Source: Scolanthus callimorphus
Taxonomy: Eukaryota > Cnidaria > Anthozoa > Actiniaria > Edwardsiidae
Reading direction: 5' to 3'
DNA: 64,000 bases
Assembly: GCA_033964015.1 (NCBI GenBank)
Contig: CM066919.1
Coordinates: forward strand, 30,719,459-30,783,458
The notes under the pieces are model-generated. The model made no database searches, was not told the origin of the DNA, and saw nothing but the letters and a program-made list of their open reading frames with translations. Every line of letters begins with the position of its first letter. Positions within the stretch are counted from its first letter, which is position 1. The position numbers and the translations under genes were made by a program. Positions 13,409-25,340 of the stretch are shown here, in pieces.

Positions 13409-14288
13409 TATATTTTGTAGATTATGTATTTTAGGGAGGGCCACAAGTTTATTAGCATTACTATTATGTGTTACCCTCATTCTAAATAAAGTCTTTATTA
13501 TTATCATTATTATTAAACTGTGAGCCGGGTCAAGACCTCCTACCCAGCAGACAACTTTGCGGTCTGGGAGCGTACAACTTTCCGACAAAGTCTATTTAAA
13601 ATAGCCGTAAGCGAGACGAAAAAAAAATGGTCCACCTTATTTTGGCTCGTTATCAACGAGTAATAAAGTGATACCTCCTGTCTGCGACAATAGCTGAAGT
13701 AGATATGGTCTTGCTATAAATACACCTCGTATTTTTGGCGCGTTAAGACTCTGACCTAGACCTTGGGGGACTAAGACGTGGCGGGCTAATGCGCATCTTG
13801 TATTATCACGTCAAGGCCCACTGGGGAGCATCTAAGAATAGCTAGACGGGTATCTCATGTTGGTCAGTGAGAAGCACACGAAGTTTCTACTACTTTAAGT
13901 ACAGTATTTGCAATGCCGCCGCCTTATCAATAAAGAAAGCACTCGAAAATCAGCTCCAGAAGCTCGAAGTGAGACCTGAAAAGAAGCATGCTTTTCTAAG
14001 CTTAGAATTTTTACCGAAGCTTCGCAAACGTTCAAGGAAAACTCCTTGCTTAAAGTTAGAAAAGGAACGAATGAATAGATACAGCTAGAATTTATAGTTA
14101 TCAAGATTTTGTCTTCACTTACACCGACTACTTTACTAGGCAGCCTCAAAGGCTTGAATGCCCCGACTGAGTTCAGTCACGGCGGATGGAAGGTTGTTCT
14201 AAAGCCTCGCTGCTCTTGAGTGTTGCAATAGTTGCATCGCCTTATAAAATTTGCTAGGTCGAGAATACGAAAGATTTTAACCGGAGTG

Positions 14289-14640
14289 AATGGACGATTC
14301 CAAATGTTTCAAGCACGCGCGCTTCATGTCAGTAGACGTCATTCTCGTACCCAGAGCTCCCCGGCTCGTCTGCTCGCAGGGGAGGCTCTGGTGACATCCA
14401 TTTGAAGACCTTTGCTGATTGGCTGGTTTTGAACGTTGGTGCATGCGCAGAAAGATATCAAATCTCCGCGAGGAGACGAGCCGTGGAGCTCTGAGCAAGA
14501 GAATGGGTAGACGTGGGATATTTGTCGAACAAACTGATAAAAAAAAGCGCGCTGCATTCTGGTTGTTGTGGAACACGGCTTGGCTTAGGCATTTCTGAAT
14601 AAATGAAGAACGCGCGCGCTTATAGCTGGAATCGTCCATT
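14289..14640. mobile_element. 352-bp palindromic element carrying a nested MITE
   Basis: The outer ends AATGGACGATTCCA and GGAATCGTCCATT are inverted and are followed inward by GCGCGC-rich blocks. A second element (14340-14506) lies inside. The right part, from AAAAAAGCGCGC through GGAATCG, is similar to 46155-46245, so this family has another copy in the caspase intron. Confidence 0.75.
14340..14506. mobile_element. 167-bp MITE with 8-bp target duplication
   Basis: The ends CATTCTCGTACCCAGAGCTC and GAGCTCTGAGCAAGAGAATG are inverted copies. GTAGACGT flanks it on both sides (14332-14339 and 14507-14514). It is the same family as 21788-21989; the interior shares CCTTTGCTGATTGGCTG. The long target duplication points to a Mutator- or hAT-like source. 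Confidence 0.85.
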
Positions 14641-17600
14641 TCTAGAAGGCTTAGACTGGTTTGATCTAAACGTCTTCGTGTGCGCACTAACATTTACGTG
14701 AATTATTTATTCATTATTTAATTACCTTCAAATTGAAACAATTTTGTCGCGTCTGTTTTTTAATTGCATAGTCCGTCCAGGCCACCTGAAAAAAAAAAAA
14801 AAGGAGGATCATGTTTGGATAAATGTTTTGTGTAATATGCCATATCATCGATTAAAATTTGGAAATCAATAATCAGCCACCGGAGAAGGGTGGCTATGCG
14901 GATTTATGACGTCCATCCTGGGCGTACACTGCCTTCGTCATGCAATACTGACTGTTGCGTGACCAACTAAGAGCGGATGCGCTGGGATAATTATACAACC
15001 CCCATGTTCTCATTAACCCGTTCTAGTACACGTGAAACACGGACCTCAGCTTTGTCTATCGCAGGGACAGCGGAACAGTTTTTAAAGTGGGGAGGCTGGT
15101 TTGTAAAATTGTATGGCAAGGTGGGGGAACAGAGTTCAGTGAAAATGTATGAAAACTTGTCGAAATTTGGGGGGGATAAAGCCCCCCTAGCCCCCCCGGC
15201 TCCGCCATCCCTGTATCGCGATGATTGCACGTAGGTCGGGTTTAAGCTGTGTTAAATCTATATTTGACACACTGAAAACACACACTAACACTGTTCTCAT
15301 AAGCCTCGGATTAGGGCGCCATGTGATCTACTGTGCCCTCACAATGCCACGCATGCGTAGTACGCGCCTGCCAGTCGCTGAATGCTTCGTTGTTTTGTGC
15401 CGTGAACTTCATTATTATGGTCCGACGTTTTTGTATATTTAGTGAAAAAACTATGCAATTCCATATGCTGCTGAGATATTTGGACCTGGAAAGTTCATTC
15501 GAATATTTGAGAGCACCACGCGTCGTAGATCTTTGTGCGCACAATTCTAATTTTTGTTGCTAGAAACCCACTCGCATACTGTCATGAATCCTACAATATG
15601 ATTGGTCTTTTTATTACGCGATAGATAGTTAATAGCTAAAAAAGCAACCGTAAACCTTTCAAAAGTATTGAAATTGATACATGTTAGCGACAATTCCAAG
15701 GCAGTATGTTAGTTGGTTTCTAATAAAAAAATTAGACTACTTGTTCTCGTCAACGTCGTCAAATAGTCCAACTCGGCGCTACTTTACGCCTTGAAAAAAA
15801 AAACATTGTCACAACTTTCTATTTTTTGCATACCTCCGAAAACAATGTCGCCCTAGGACGAAACGTGATAATACTGGATGTAATCTGTTATCAATTAAAG
15901 AATGACTTGTTAGCACTGCGTTAAAACATTCAAGTGTTCGGTTGATGTAACAGTTTTCACAGTAGCCAATCAGCTCAAAAATTCCACCGGGATTTGCTCA
16001 ACTGCACGGGACATCCTCGCATTATCGCAGCACTAAAGCGTGGGTATGCCCTATTCTACACTCCATAGTTGCATCTTCTCATTGTCGCACTAATATATCA
16101 GTTAATATCTCTCTTAATAGCCTCGTATTTTATTACCTTCCCTGTGGCTCCAAAAACATTGTCAGGTGACACGAAAAAAATGTGAATTCCTAAGAACTTA
16201 AATAAGGTAAACTCAATTCCAATGCTTAGAATTCTGAAAACGTTGTGGCGAAAGGAGCTCTTCTACTGCACTCCCCCTTCGCACAGTAAGTAATTTAATG
16301 CGTCATTGTCGTTTTTCTGTTTATAGTTCATATTGTTTCGCAAATTTGTCCTTTTATTTTGGAACTATCTCTCTTTCAAACATACGGTGTCCTTACTTTG
16401 GAAAAAGGAACTACTGGGCAAGATTTAATCGAGAAGGGGTGTGACTATGACTTTGCGTTTGCTCAAAGAATTCATTGGTTTATGACAGGCAAAAGGAACT
16501 AATGTCTACAGGTCTATACAGAATCAGCAATTGTATGAAGACTGAATTAAATGAAATTTTGGGAAATTCAATAAGGGCGCCGATTTAGAGTGAAGAGAAC
16601 GAACGGTTCTTTTCATGAATGTAGGACACGTGTTACGTTTCCCGCGTAACAAACCTAATTGCTCCCTTTCATTTCCCCTTTGTGATCGCAACGTATGTTA
16701 GCGCACGCCCTTTTAATTCGTAATCTATCCAATCTATGCAATGAATATTGTAAACACTATGCAAGTTTGCTTCTGCCTCTTTTTTATTCATTCATATTAG
16801 GAAAGCATTGACAAGCCAACAAAACTTACTGTAGCGCGCGCTCCAGTTTTGGTGCGGCATGAGGTAAATACAGTGACATTTTTTAATCACTCAGAACTGG
16901 AATTTCACTTAGCAATATCTGATGTTGAAACGATTGTCAGTACATCCCCCTATCAACGCCTGCTAGTGCATGGAATTCTAAAACAACAAAATATAGATAA
17001 TCAATGTAAAGTAGATCAAAATAGCCCATTTCATAGTGGCCACTGAAGACAAGGTATTTTCGCGCGGGCTTTTATGAAAATGAATTTTGTCCACGAAACA
17101 GAAAAAGTGAGACAGAAGATTAGTGTGGGAGTCTTGTATATGACTGGCGATGTTTTACGGCTTCGGAATGTAGGCCACATGGCAGCCGATTTACCATTCT
17201 AATCTGCAGCACAGCTTGAAAGGGGACGGACTAAGCTCGCATACAACAGAGTCCGGCAGTGCCAACAGTTCTTGAAACCTGCTGAACTCAGACCGCAACA
17301 AATAACTATTTGTTGGGAAGAAAAATAATATTTCCGCTTATTATTTATAGGATTTGGACTTTTAAAAGGTCTTGGCATATTTATTTAATGTGAAAATAAT
17401 CGAAGGTGGCTAGCACGGTGGTCAAAAGGCATCTTTCATCTGTTGCGCTCAATTCATTATGCGTCTTAAAAGCACTTTACTTTAAAAAGCGCTCTACTTC
17501 TCACTTACGATTTCCTGTTTTGCTATCTCGCATCTCTGACTAGCAATAAATACTATAAAAAGCAGTTATCCTCCCTTGTCATTATCTGCACATATTTTTT

Positions 17601-18694
17601 GTTGTCTTGATGAGTAACTTTCTTTTCATAGTCTCCTAGGGTTTATTCACAACGCGTGAGTCCGACCCGCGCGCCCCCGACAAGGGACGATCGACAAGCC
17701 CCGACAGACAAATGTTCTTTATAATGGAATCTTGCCAGCCTGTTGCGACAACAATAAGTCTTGTAGATTGCATCGCAACGACTGCGATCTGGGAACGATT
17801 GCGACGGTTCAGGGGGTCGTTGCGTGCTTTCTATGTTGCACGAAAAACATTCTCAAAATTTCGTACATACCTCACAGCCAGTGCGGTTAGAAAAAAATTG
17901 AAAATATTAAAATCCTCAGGTTATTTTTCACGTTTCTTTCTTGCGCCTCAAAAAAAATTCTCGCCAATAACACTATGCAACAGCATTCTCAAGACTGTTC
18001 TTCTCCTGAATTAAGAAAAAGGTACTTTAAACGTCATGAGCGCATTAAACTTTGCGTAATTTTGCAAACTCAGATGTACTTTCTCAATGGTTTCAATGTT
18101 ATTCCATGCTCACGTTGTAGTCCAGTTTTTTTTGCCAATTCCACCATAAATAGAACACGTTCAGTGACTGATTGAAAGATACGCTTTAAAGTCCGTGTTT
18201 TGTGTAGCCAGATTCACAGCGAGGGAGAGTGCGAGCGATTTCGTATAGCCGTCTGAAAATGGGGCTACGTTTGCGTTGACGAGCTTTTGATTCCTATGAG
18301 TTTGCATTTTACATCGAGAGTACTGTAGCCACGCAGAACTTACTACCTTGACTTTTTCTCGCCGTACCTTATTAACCCAACAACGACAACAACGACAACA
18401 ACGCGGACAACAACAACAGCTTTGTTGCCCTATCACTTCCTCTTCCCTCTGTGTTTCGTTTAAACCACTACTCTAAAAATGGCGCCCATCTGTATATTAT
18501 TAACTAGAGGATGACCCTTAGTACGGTTCCACATTTCTTTTACCTCCCACTATCTTGGAGGGGCCTGGAGGGACAGTAACACACACAACAATGGCGCGCT
18601 ATGTGATACCTCCCGTACGGGGCGTGACCCTTTCCCCTGATACGAGGGTTTCTAAGAAGGTTTTCTAGAAGCTCTTCGAACAACTCAAGATCTT
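14641..18694. other. gene-free stretch
   Basis: No exon with family similarity or consistent splice sites. A TACTATAAAAAGCAG box lies near 17548, but no transcript can be followed from it. Several short frames are low-complexity or antisense artefacts. Confidence 0.4.
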
Positions 18695-18835
18695 TTTCGA
18701 TATATTAAAATTCCAACTTGAATTCGAGGGTCAGGGGAATAAAACTTTTTGTTTTTCATTTTTCGATGCCGATGCCGATTCTTTTGATTTATTCCCCTGA
18801 GCCTCGGACTCAAGTGGGAATACTAATATATCGAA
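18695..18835. mobile_element. 141-bp MITE
   Basis: The ends TTCGATATATTA and TAATATATCGAA are inverted, with AGGGTCAGGGGAATAAA matched by TTTATTCCCCTGAGCC further in. The central loop is CGATGCCGATGCCGATTC. Non-coding. Confidence 0.8.
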
Positions 18836-18897
18836 ATTGGCCTATTAGAACAATACTTTAGTCGTCTTTGTAACATTGATGATGATTCTTCCTAGCA

Positions 18898-19052
18898 TAC
18901 ACCTAATTAAAAAAACGTTGCTTTGGTGTTTGGTCTTTGGTCTTTCAATTATTGCGCGAAACAAAGGAATTCTTTGCTTCAGTGACCACGAGACAAAGGC
19001 GTTCAATGACCAAAGACCAATGACCAAAGCAACCTTTTCTAAATTAGGTGTA
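18898..19052. mobile_element. 155-bp MITE
   Basis: The ends TACACCTAATT and AATTAGGTGTA are inverted, with GTTGCTTTGG and CCAAAGCAAC continuing the arms and repeated TTGGTCTTT / CCAAAGACC inside. Terminal TA suggests a TA target site. Confidence 0.8.
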
Positions 19053-19371
19053 GACACAACTACAACACCTCGCGTCTCGATGTAAAAGAAAATTTGCCCA
19101 AAAATTGACGACTCGCCGACGTACCAATTTGGAAGGTCTGATAGTATTTTTCATCATATCTCAGCAAAAAACTTGCAGATACTCGAGAAACGTCGTACTT
19201 TTTTTTCTCGGCCGAAGAACCTGAGACGAGATTTAAAACCCACAGGCGCATCACGCACGGATTCGTAAAAAAAACTTTCTTGATGACCTCGACGTTTTTA
19301 TAAACTTGGTTTTCATATATATGAAATGAAAGTGTCCTTTAGCTGACCAACTGTTTCTTTTGTTTCTGTAG

Positions 19372-21394
19372 TACAAAAAGACAAAAGCGCAAACAGAATG
19401 GCGACGATAACTGCTCTTCTCTTAGTAGCATTAGCAGCTGTGGTTGGTGGAGCCGCCGTGTACGATGGCAATTATGTTCATAAAGTCAGCAGCATGCCAA
19501 GTGTAAGTAAATCGCAAGCGTCAATAATAAATCATCATTAACAAGAATTGATCAGCATTGTTATAGCCCGCTTACAAGCGATAGTTGGCCGTGTTTTTAT
19601 CGCGGAAAACCCGGACTTCGTGATAGGGTCGCGCCATCTTGGATTTCTGGGAACGCGCGGTCTGGGGCGAGCGCAAATCCAAGATGGGTAACACGACGGC
19701 TAGCACTGCAACTACTCGCTCTAATTCCACAGTTTTTCCCTTAAAAGTGAAATTGATTTGTGTTCTCTTCTTGTTTGCAGTGTAAAGCACTTATTGCAGA
19801 AAACAGAAAATGCACAATGAAAGAGGAGTGCGAATGCGTGGGTCCAGAAATGTTAAGCCGGCGAGTCATTTGTAACTATCAAAGAATGTGCAAGAAGTTT
19901 TCTCTTGGAGATATCTATCACAAACAAACGGTATGTCTGCTGTCTGGCAATCTCTCGGGCGGCACGACTATAATACACAGCACAATACACAACACATAAG
20001 AACGACTATACAACACAACACATAGAAACGACTATACAACACAACATAATACACAACACATAAGAACGACTATACAACACAACACAATACACAACACATA
20101 AGAACGACTATACAACAACACAATGCACAACACATAAGAACGACCATACAACACAACATAATACACAACACATAAGAATGACTATACAACACAACATAAT
20201 ACACAACACATAGAAACGACTATACAACACAACATAATACACAACACATAACAACAGGGCCTGACATTGCGACAATATGGTTGCCAATGGTTTGGCGAGC
20301 AAAAATTTCAACCTAGTCGCCAAATTGCGACAAACGATGTTTTGCTGGAGACTTACCATTCCAGTCTGTAGGATTAAGAAATGCCCTCCTTAAAATTAAC
20401 TGTCAACAGAATTAATTCGAGAGAAAAAGATGCCGACAAGATTTCTTTTATGGCGACCAAACGTCCTTATTTGGCGACAGAATTTTTTATTAGGCGCCAA
20501 AGGCACCTCTCGAAAAAAGTTAATGTTGGGCCCTGTAAGGTGAATACATAGAATACCACACAACCATAAATAACATAACGCAGCGCAACGCAACGCAACG
20601 TAACCTAACCTAACCTAACATATCAAAATGCACAGCAGAAGTATCCACACAACCACAACATAAAATAACACAACGCAACGCAACACACAGCATAACAGAC
20701 CATAAATAACATAACATAATACACAACATAAGAATACATAACACAACACATCAAAATGCACAGCATAAGTATACCACACAACCATACATAAAATAACACA
20801 ACGCAACGTAGTACACAGCATAACAAACGAACCATACACACAACAATGCGCAACATAAGAATACATAACACAAATGCAGCGCAAATGTGGAATGCAGCGA
20901 AACATAACAATGAAGAATACAACACAAGGCAATACGGCACAGCATAACAATAGTACGACAGAATAGTACGACAAAACGCAAACATAGCATAGAGCAACAG
21001 AACAGAACACAACACAACGGAGAACGGTAACGCAGGGCAACACAGCAGAGCACGACACAACAGAACACAGAGCGAGCAAAACAACAAATCATAACAACAC
21101 AACGCATTCCATCGCAAAGCAAACATTGTAGAAACAATTTGAAACAAGACAGAACGAAACGAATTTCACAATGCAACATAGCAAAAGAACACAACACTGT
21201 TATTAGTACAAAAGTTAAACAACCACTTATTATAACTCTGTTTTATATTACAGTGCCTTTACGTCTTCAAAAAGCCTTGCATGGACAACAAGGATTGTGA
21301 TCCTGATCGTGATCTTGATCCTGATTGCCACGATAAGATGATATGTGAAAATAATGAATGCGTCAGAAGTAAAAATATGATTTCAGCATTATGA
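19372..21394 (+). CDS. small secreted cysteine-rich protein, 12 cysteines
   Basis: Three coding exons with consensus GT-AG ends and all junctions in phase 0: 19398-19502, 19781-19930 and 21254-21394. A splice acceptor at 19369-19371 places a 26-nt UTR segment before the ATG. The product is 131 residues. Residues 1 to about 20 (MATITALLLVALAAVVGGAA) are a classic signal peptide. Exon 2 encodes six cysteines and exon 3 another six, including an acidic DPDRDLDPD stretch and a C-x4-C-x4-C ending. The split looks like two disulfide modules, one per exon. I do not recognise the family: it could be an extracellular matrix, defence or venom-like polypeptide, and nothing here decides between them. Intron 2 is packed with ACAAC-type repeat. 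Confidence 0.75.
19974..20252. repeat. minisatellite in intron, unit about 38-40 bp
   Basis: Repeats of the pattern ACACAACACATAAGAACGAC / TATACAACACAACATAAT run about seven times with small changes (for example AAGAACGAC to AGAAACGAC). The array lies entirely in intron 2 of the secreted cysteine-rich gene. The hydrophobic frames on the opposite strand are repeat artefacts. Confidence 0.9.
20263..20540. repeat. dispersed repeat fragment interrupting the satellite
   Basis: This segment begins GGGCCTGACATT and ends AATGTTGGGCCC, an inverted pair, and contains several GTCGCCAAAT / TTTGGCGAC motifs in both orientations. It looks like an inserted non-autonomous element splitting the simple-repeat intron into two arrays. 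Confidence 0.6.
20560..21195. repeat. degenerate ACAAC/ACATA satellite in intron
   Basis: About 630 bp made of variants of ACACAACC, ATAAATAACATAAC, CAACGCAACG and CACAGCATAAC. It is more degenerate than the array at 19974-20252 but has the same strand-asymmetric composition: the plus strand is almost without T-rich runs, while the minus strand reads as TGTTGT/TATGTT. Confidence 0.85.
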
Positions 21395-21787
21395 GTATTC
21401 GCCACAAACACAGCTCCCATATTAAGGTGGAGTCGAAATAGACCTGGATAACTTTGCTTTCGCAAAGAATTAGAATTACCTACTGATTTTAGAATCAACA
21501 TGCAAAACATTGTAAATTTTCGGTTGTAAGTTTAATGCTGTAATGAGAAGAATATATTTATTACGAATGTAAATCCTAGTAGCATTATAGTGAATCTCAA
21601 AAGTAACGCAATACAGTGTAGTCTGTTTTATTGTAAGATACTGGTTTGCAACAGACATGTGAGGGTTTCTGAATTTCTTGAGCTAGTTACATTCTTTACC
21701 AAATGTTAAAAAGAAAACAATCTTGTGAAAATATAATAAACGTTACGCATGCGCAAAGGCGGATTGCTATTTTTTTTTAGACCCATG

Positions 21788-21989
21788 TTCGCACACAGGG
21801 CTGCCCGGCTCGTCACTTCGCGATGTCAGCCATTTGAGGGCCTTTGCTGATTGGCTGATTGAACGTTGGTGCATGTAGAAAGTACTTTCCCTCAAAGGCT
21901 TTCTATCAAATCTCGCGCATGCGTCAATGGCTGTCACCAGAGCCACACCCGCGAGGTGACGAGCCGGGGAGCTCTGGGTACGAGAATGT
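21788..21989. mobile_element. MITE with 12-bp target duplication
   Basis: TTTAGACCCATG occurs at 21776-21787 and again at 21990-22001, directly flanking an inverted-repeat element whose arms include CCCGGCTCGTC and GACGAGCCGGGGAGCTC. It is the same family as 14340-14506. A duplication of this length fits Mutator-like transposition (usually 9-11 bp). Confidence 0.85.
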
Positions 21990-22278
21990 TTTAGACCCAT
22001 GATTCAAAGCTTTTACAAAATGGACCTTTCCTATAAAATATTATCCTTAAACATATTTGGCAGAGTTACGATTTTTTCAATTTTCCCTAGCAACGGCTCA
22101 AAAAGATAGGTAAATCCACCCTTAAATACAGAACGGTCCTCAATTTTAGGAGATCCATTCGTAAAGTCATTCTCCCGCCCGGACGTTAGTATAAGCCAAT
22201 CAAAATCAGTCCCTGATCACCTGCTTCCGAGGCCTCCGCCAAACCTACAAACGAGTGGAGAAAGTACTGGGAACGAGG

Positions 22279-22475
22279 ATTATGTTGTTTTATTCAACCT
22301 CGTCCCCAGGGTCTTGTGGGTAATTTTCAAGATGGCGGTTGGTCGAGCACAAGACCTTGGGGGAGGCTGAGTCACATGACCACTGTTTGAGGACATGGGA
22401 ACGAGGTTGTCTTTTGTTTCCCCCGGGGTCTTCTTCCCGAGTCAACCGCCATTTTGAAAAACGACCGAGGAGACC
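22279..22475. repeat. dispersed CCTCGTCCCCAGGGTCT repeat, copy 1
   Basis: Contains CCTCGTCCCCAGGGTCTTG, TTTTCAAGATGGC and GAGTCACATGACCACTG in the same order as 35579-35790. The ends CCCCAGGGTCT and AGACCCTGGG are inverted, so it is itself a non-autonomous element. Confidence 0.8.
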
Positions 22476-22481
22476 CTGGGG

Positions 22482-22675
22482 TAGACTGCTAGCAGCCCCT
22501 ACTTTGGTGCGTCCCCAGAGAAGCGCGCGAACCCCCGACGAACGCCAGAGGAGCGCCGAAGGCGCGAGTCCGCCAAAAGAAGGGACTGCGGCTTTCGTCG
22601 GGGGTTCGTCGGGCGTTCGTTGGGGTTCGCGCGCTTCTCTGGGGACGCGCCAAAGTAGGGGCTGCTAGCAGTCTA
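22482..22675. mobile_element. 194-bp hairpin element with arms of about 65 bp
   Basis: Left arm TAGACTGCTAGCAGCCCC...CTACTTTGG...CCCCAGAGAAGCGCGCG and its complement ending GCTGCTAGCAGTCTA differ at only a few sites. Pairing continues inward through ACCCCCGACGAACG. The GC-rich interior carries direct and inverted GTCGGGGGTTCG copies. It abuts the GAGACCCTGGG end of the neighbouring repeat. Confidence 0.85.
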
Positions 22676-23940
22676 ACCCTGCGGACGAGGTTGCGTTTTA
22701 TTTTCTCTAACGATAGCTAAATACTGCGTTTTGCTTGTTGAGTTTCCCCACTCGCAGCACAGCGCACCACGTAGCTTGCGAAAGTCCACACCACTTAGCG
22801 CGCGCGTGGTGTCGGCTTTTGCAGGCTACGAAACACGGGAATCTCATTAATTTCGGCGGTGGCAGTGGTGCGCTGAGAGTGCGTGACATCTTAAGTGACG
22901 CGGGTGAATATAAAAGCGTGCGTAGCAAAAATGTGTTTCTTGCATTTACGGACGTCCGCCAAATGACGAGCTGCAAGCAGTTATAAATTCATTTTAAAAT
23001 TCAAACACTCTTTTTAGGGAGGGAGGGTTATCGTGATCTCTTTTCCGAAACACGACCCAATAAGCAGATAAAAATCGGCCCTAAAAGCCCGTGCAGGTAA
23101 CTGACTCCCGGACAGGGGGAACTCCCTGAACTCTTCTTCGCGCCTCGGGTAGGCTGTGGAGTTCAGGGATTGGACTGAGCAGAGGCGAACGTCTAAAGAC
23201 CATTCGGTTACCAGTGCGGAGCGGGTAGCCTGTGTAGGCGACTCTGTTTTGTCCTTTCCTTGCCTTCGCCGTGCGCCACCCACTTGTTTTCGGCACGGAC
23301 GCACTAGGGAAGTATTCTCCCCAAAAAAGAAGCCCGAGAGGCACGGTGAGAGTTATGTTAATGGGGACATTTCGTTACAATTTTAAGCGGCTTGTTTATT
23401 CTGAATTCTACGGCATCTTGAACCCTTGATGCGTGTCAAAACCACAGCAGAGTAAAAAAAAAAAGCGAGGGGAGTGTCATCTTTCCTTTGACTCAGAGTT
23501 AGACTGTAACAACAGATATTTTCTTTTAATTTTTCATTGTGTTTGACAAATATTATACTAGGAGCACTCATGTTTTCGTTTAAACGTTTAAAAAAACGTT
23601 TAAACAAAAACATGATACCAGAATTATGACGAGCTCCCTAACCGGAAGTTACGAAGTTGAGCGATAGTGATCGGAAATTTCAAGAGCATTTTTTATTGTC
23701 CAAATCATTAAACATCAGTCGACAATGCAAGGAAATAATAATGTTCTTCATTCAAAAGGCAATGTGTGAAATTTCTCTACAATGTCTATGTAAGGATAAA
23801 ACAACAATAGTTCTTCGCGAATCGCGAACGTCTGTCAATGATACATTAGTGTCTCTGATTTGCAAGTATAATGAGAAAAAAGGTGCTGCTATGGCAACGA
23901 GCGGCAGGTGGATTTCTTGCAGTTTCTTCCCCGTCTTTTC
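22676..23940. other. gene-free stretch with a possible promoter
   Basis: GAATATAAAAGCG near 22905 resembles a TATA box, but no supported coding exon follows. AACGTTTAAAC repeats near 23577-23605 form a small palindrome. Nothing else is recognisable. Confidence 0.4.
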
Positions 23941-24297
23941 TCACATCAGAACGTTGTATTTATACTTGCTGAATACATCGGTATCGGGACGAAAAAAGTC
24001 AATTGCCAGAAACGCAACAATGGTCAGAACAAAATGAGCTGGAGGGATGTAAACCAAAGGGCCGACCCACCACATCCCGATCGCACAACCTGCGAATGTC
24101 ACAGGCTGGATTATCAATAAAACCAGAAAAATAGTGGCCCAATCTCGCTCATTCTTCTTCTTTAAACCTCCAGGCGTGTCCCACCAGTCGAGAATCATAG
24201 GCGAAAAGAGTGTTAGCCACAGAGAGACGACAGCTCCAAGCCCGTAAATAACAGAAAGGGTTATCAACCAGTCTTCACCCAGGACAATGTCCGCCAT
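23941..24297 (-). CDS. single-exon three-pass membrane protein, 118 aa, unknown
   Basis: The frame is open from an ATG at 24297 to a TGA at 23941, and the inferred start has GCC-ATC-like context on the plus strand (ATG preceded by AAG). Three hydrophobic segments are visible: about residues 11-36 (ITLSVIYGLGAVVSLWLTLF), 55-80 (IFLVLLIIQPVTFAGCAIG) and 88-106 (FVLTIVAFLAIDFF). A tryptophan-rich DWWDTPGG loop with KKKNER lies between the first two. The acidic N-terminus and PDTDVFSKYKYN tail are probably soluble. Composition, length and the lack of antisense explanation support a real gene, but I do not recognise the family. An in-frame ATG nine codons upstream (24324) is also possible. Confidence 0.6.
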   Translation of the reverse strand: MADIVLGEDWLITLSVIYGLGAVVSLWLTLFSPMILDWWDTPGGLKKKNERDWATIFLVLLIIQPVTFAGCAIGMWWVGPLVYIPPAHFVLTIVAFLAIDFFRPDTDVFSKYKYNVLM

Positions 24298-25047
24298 CTT
24301 AGAATTCACCAAGGGGATTTGCAATTAGAAAGTTGGGAAATAATTATTTGATTCGTAGAATGAATGAGTCCGTCGCTTGCTCTCGCTTGTACAACAATAT
24401 CCTTAAAATATTATCCTCCTTCAAGTACTGTAACTAGAAAAGCCGAAGGAAAGCTCAAAGTTTCCGTACTTAGGAGTTTGTTGTTGGCAGTAGTGACGTA
24501 GTGAAGACTGATCCCAAACAAACCTTACTAATTTGCAAGTCCGATGAGGTTTCTCTTTTGTGTCGCTCAGAGACAGTCAGGGATTGTAAAATATTGATGA
24601 ACGCGAAATGAAGAATATAATACTGAACACACTTAGAACGATACGGAAAGTAGTAAAAGAATATAATCTTTTTTGGAAAGCGTATAGAGAAAATATTTTT
24701 TTCACTATGGCCTCAAAATGATATTGAAAAGTCTAGTTGTGTGATAGTTGCAGCAAAACCTTTTTTAAACAATTCGATCTTCTTCTTACATCTCAAAAGA
24801 TGAGAACAAGGACCTTTTTGGTCCCCAAAATGACAACAAACACATTATCCAAAATACCAAGAAATGCTCGGTTCGGGTTTATGTCTACGCCATTCTAGGA
24901 AATGGAAAATTTCCTATAATGAAAAATAGAGGTGGGTAAATGTAGGAATTGGGTCCAAATCTCCCGCATTTAGTTGAATTTTTTACTTTTTTGAGGCTGC
25001 CTAGAGATATTTCACAGTACCGGCGAAGACATCTTGTGGGTTCATAA
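24298..25047. other. gene-free stretch upstream of the membrane-protein gene
   Basis: Contains the presumed promoter of the minus-strand gene ending at 23941. No other exon or element is recognised. Confidence 0.4.
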
Positions 25048-25254
25048 TGTGTGGTTCCAGAAAATATCCATACCCCCTCCACGGACGGAAGGGTGTTGAA
25101 AAGTGACCCCCCCCCACCCCTCTGGAATTTCCAAGGAAAAATACAGTATTTGTATGGAAATGATCAGGTAAATTGACCCCCCCCCCCCCCCCATCCCTCC
25201 GGAATGTCCATTACCCTTCCGTAGGGGGGTATGGATAATTTCTGGAACCACACA
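25048..25254. mobile_element. 207-bp MITE with poly-C interior
   Basis: The ends TGTGTGGTTCCAGAAAATAT and ATTTCTGGAACCACACA are inverted, with CCATACCCCC / GGGGGTATGG continuing. The interior holds two C homopolymers around CCCTCTGGAATTTCC and CCCTCCGGAATGTCC. Confidence 0.8.
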
Positions 25255-25340
25255 ATACGTAAACATAATATTAACAGTGACACCCCATATCCTCGTTTTG
25301 AAGGTCAACCGGCTATGTTTCCACTTTGTTTTGATCGTTA

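Noticed and set aside
20108..21197. Long cysteine- and tyrosine-rich hydrophobic frames on the minus strand
   Set aside because: They lie wholly within the ACAAC-type satellite of an intron; openness comes from the repeat composition.
23657..24037. Plus-strand frame of 126 codons
   Set aside because: Has no ATG at its beginning and its second half is antisense to the better-supported membrane-protein frame.
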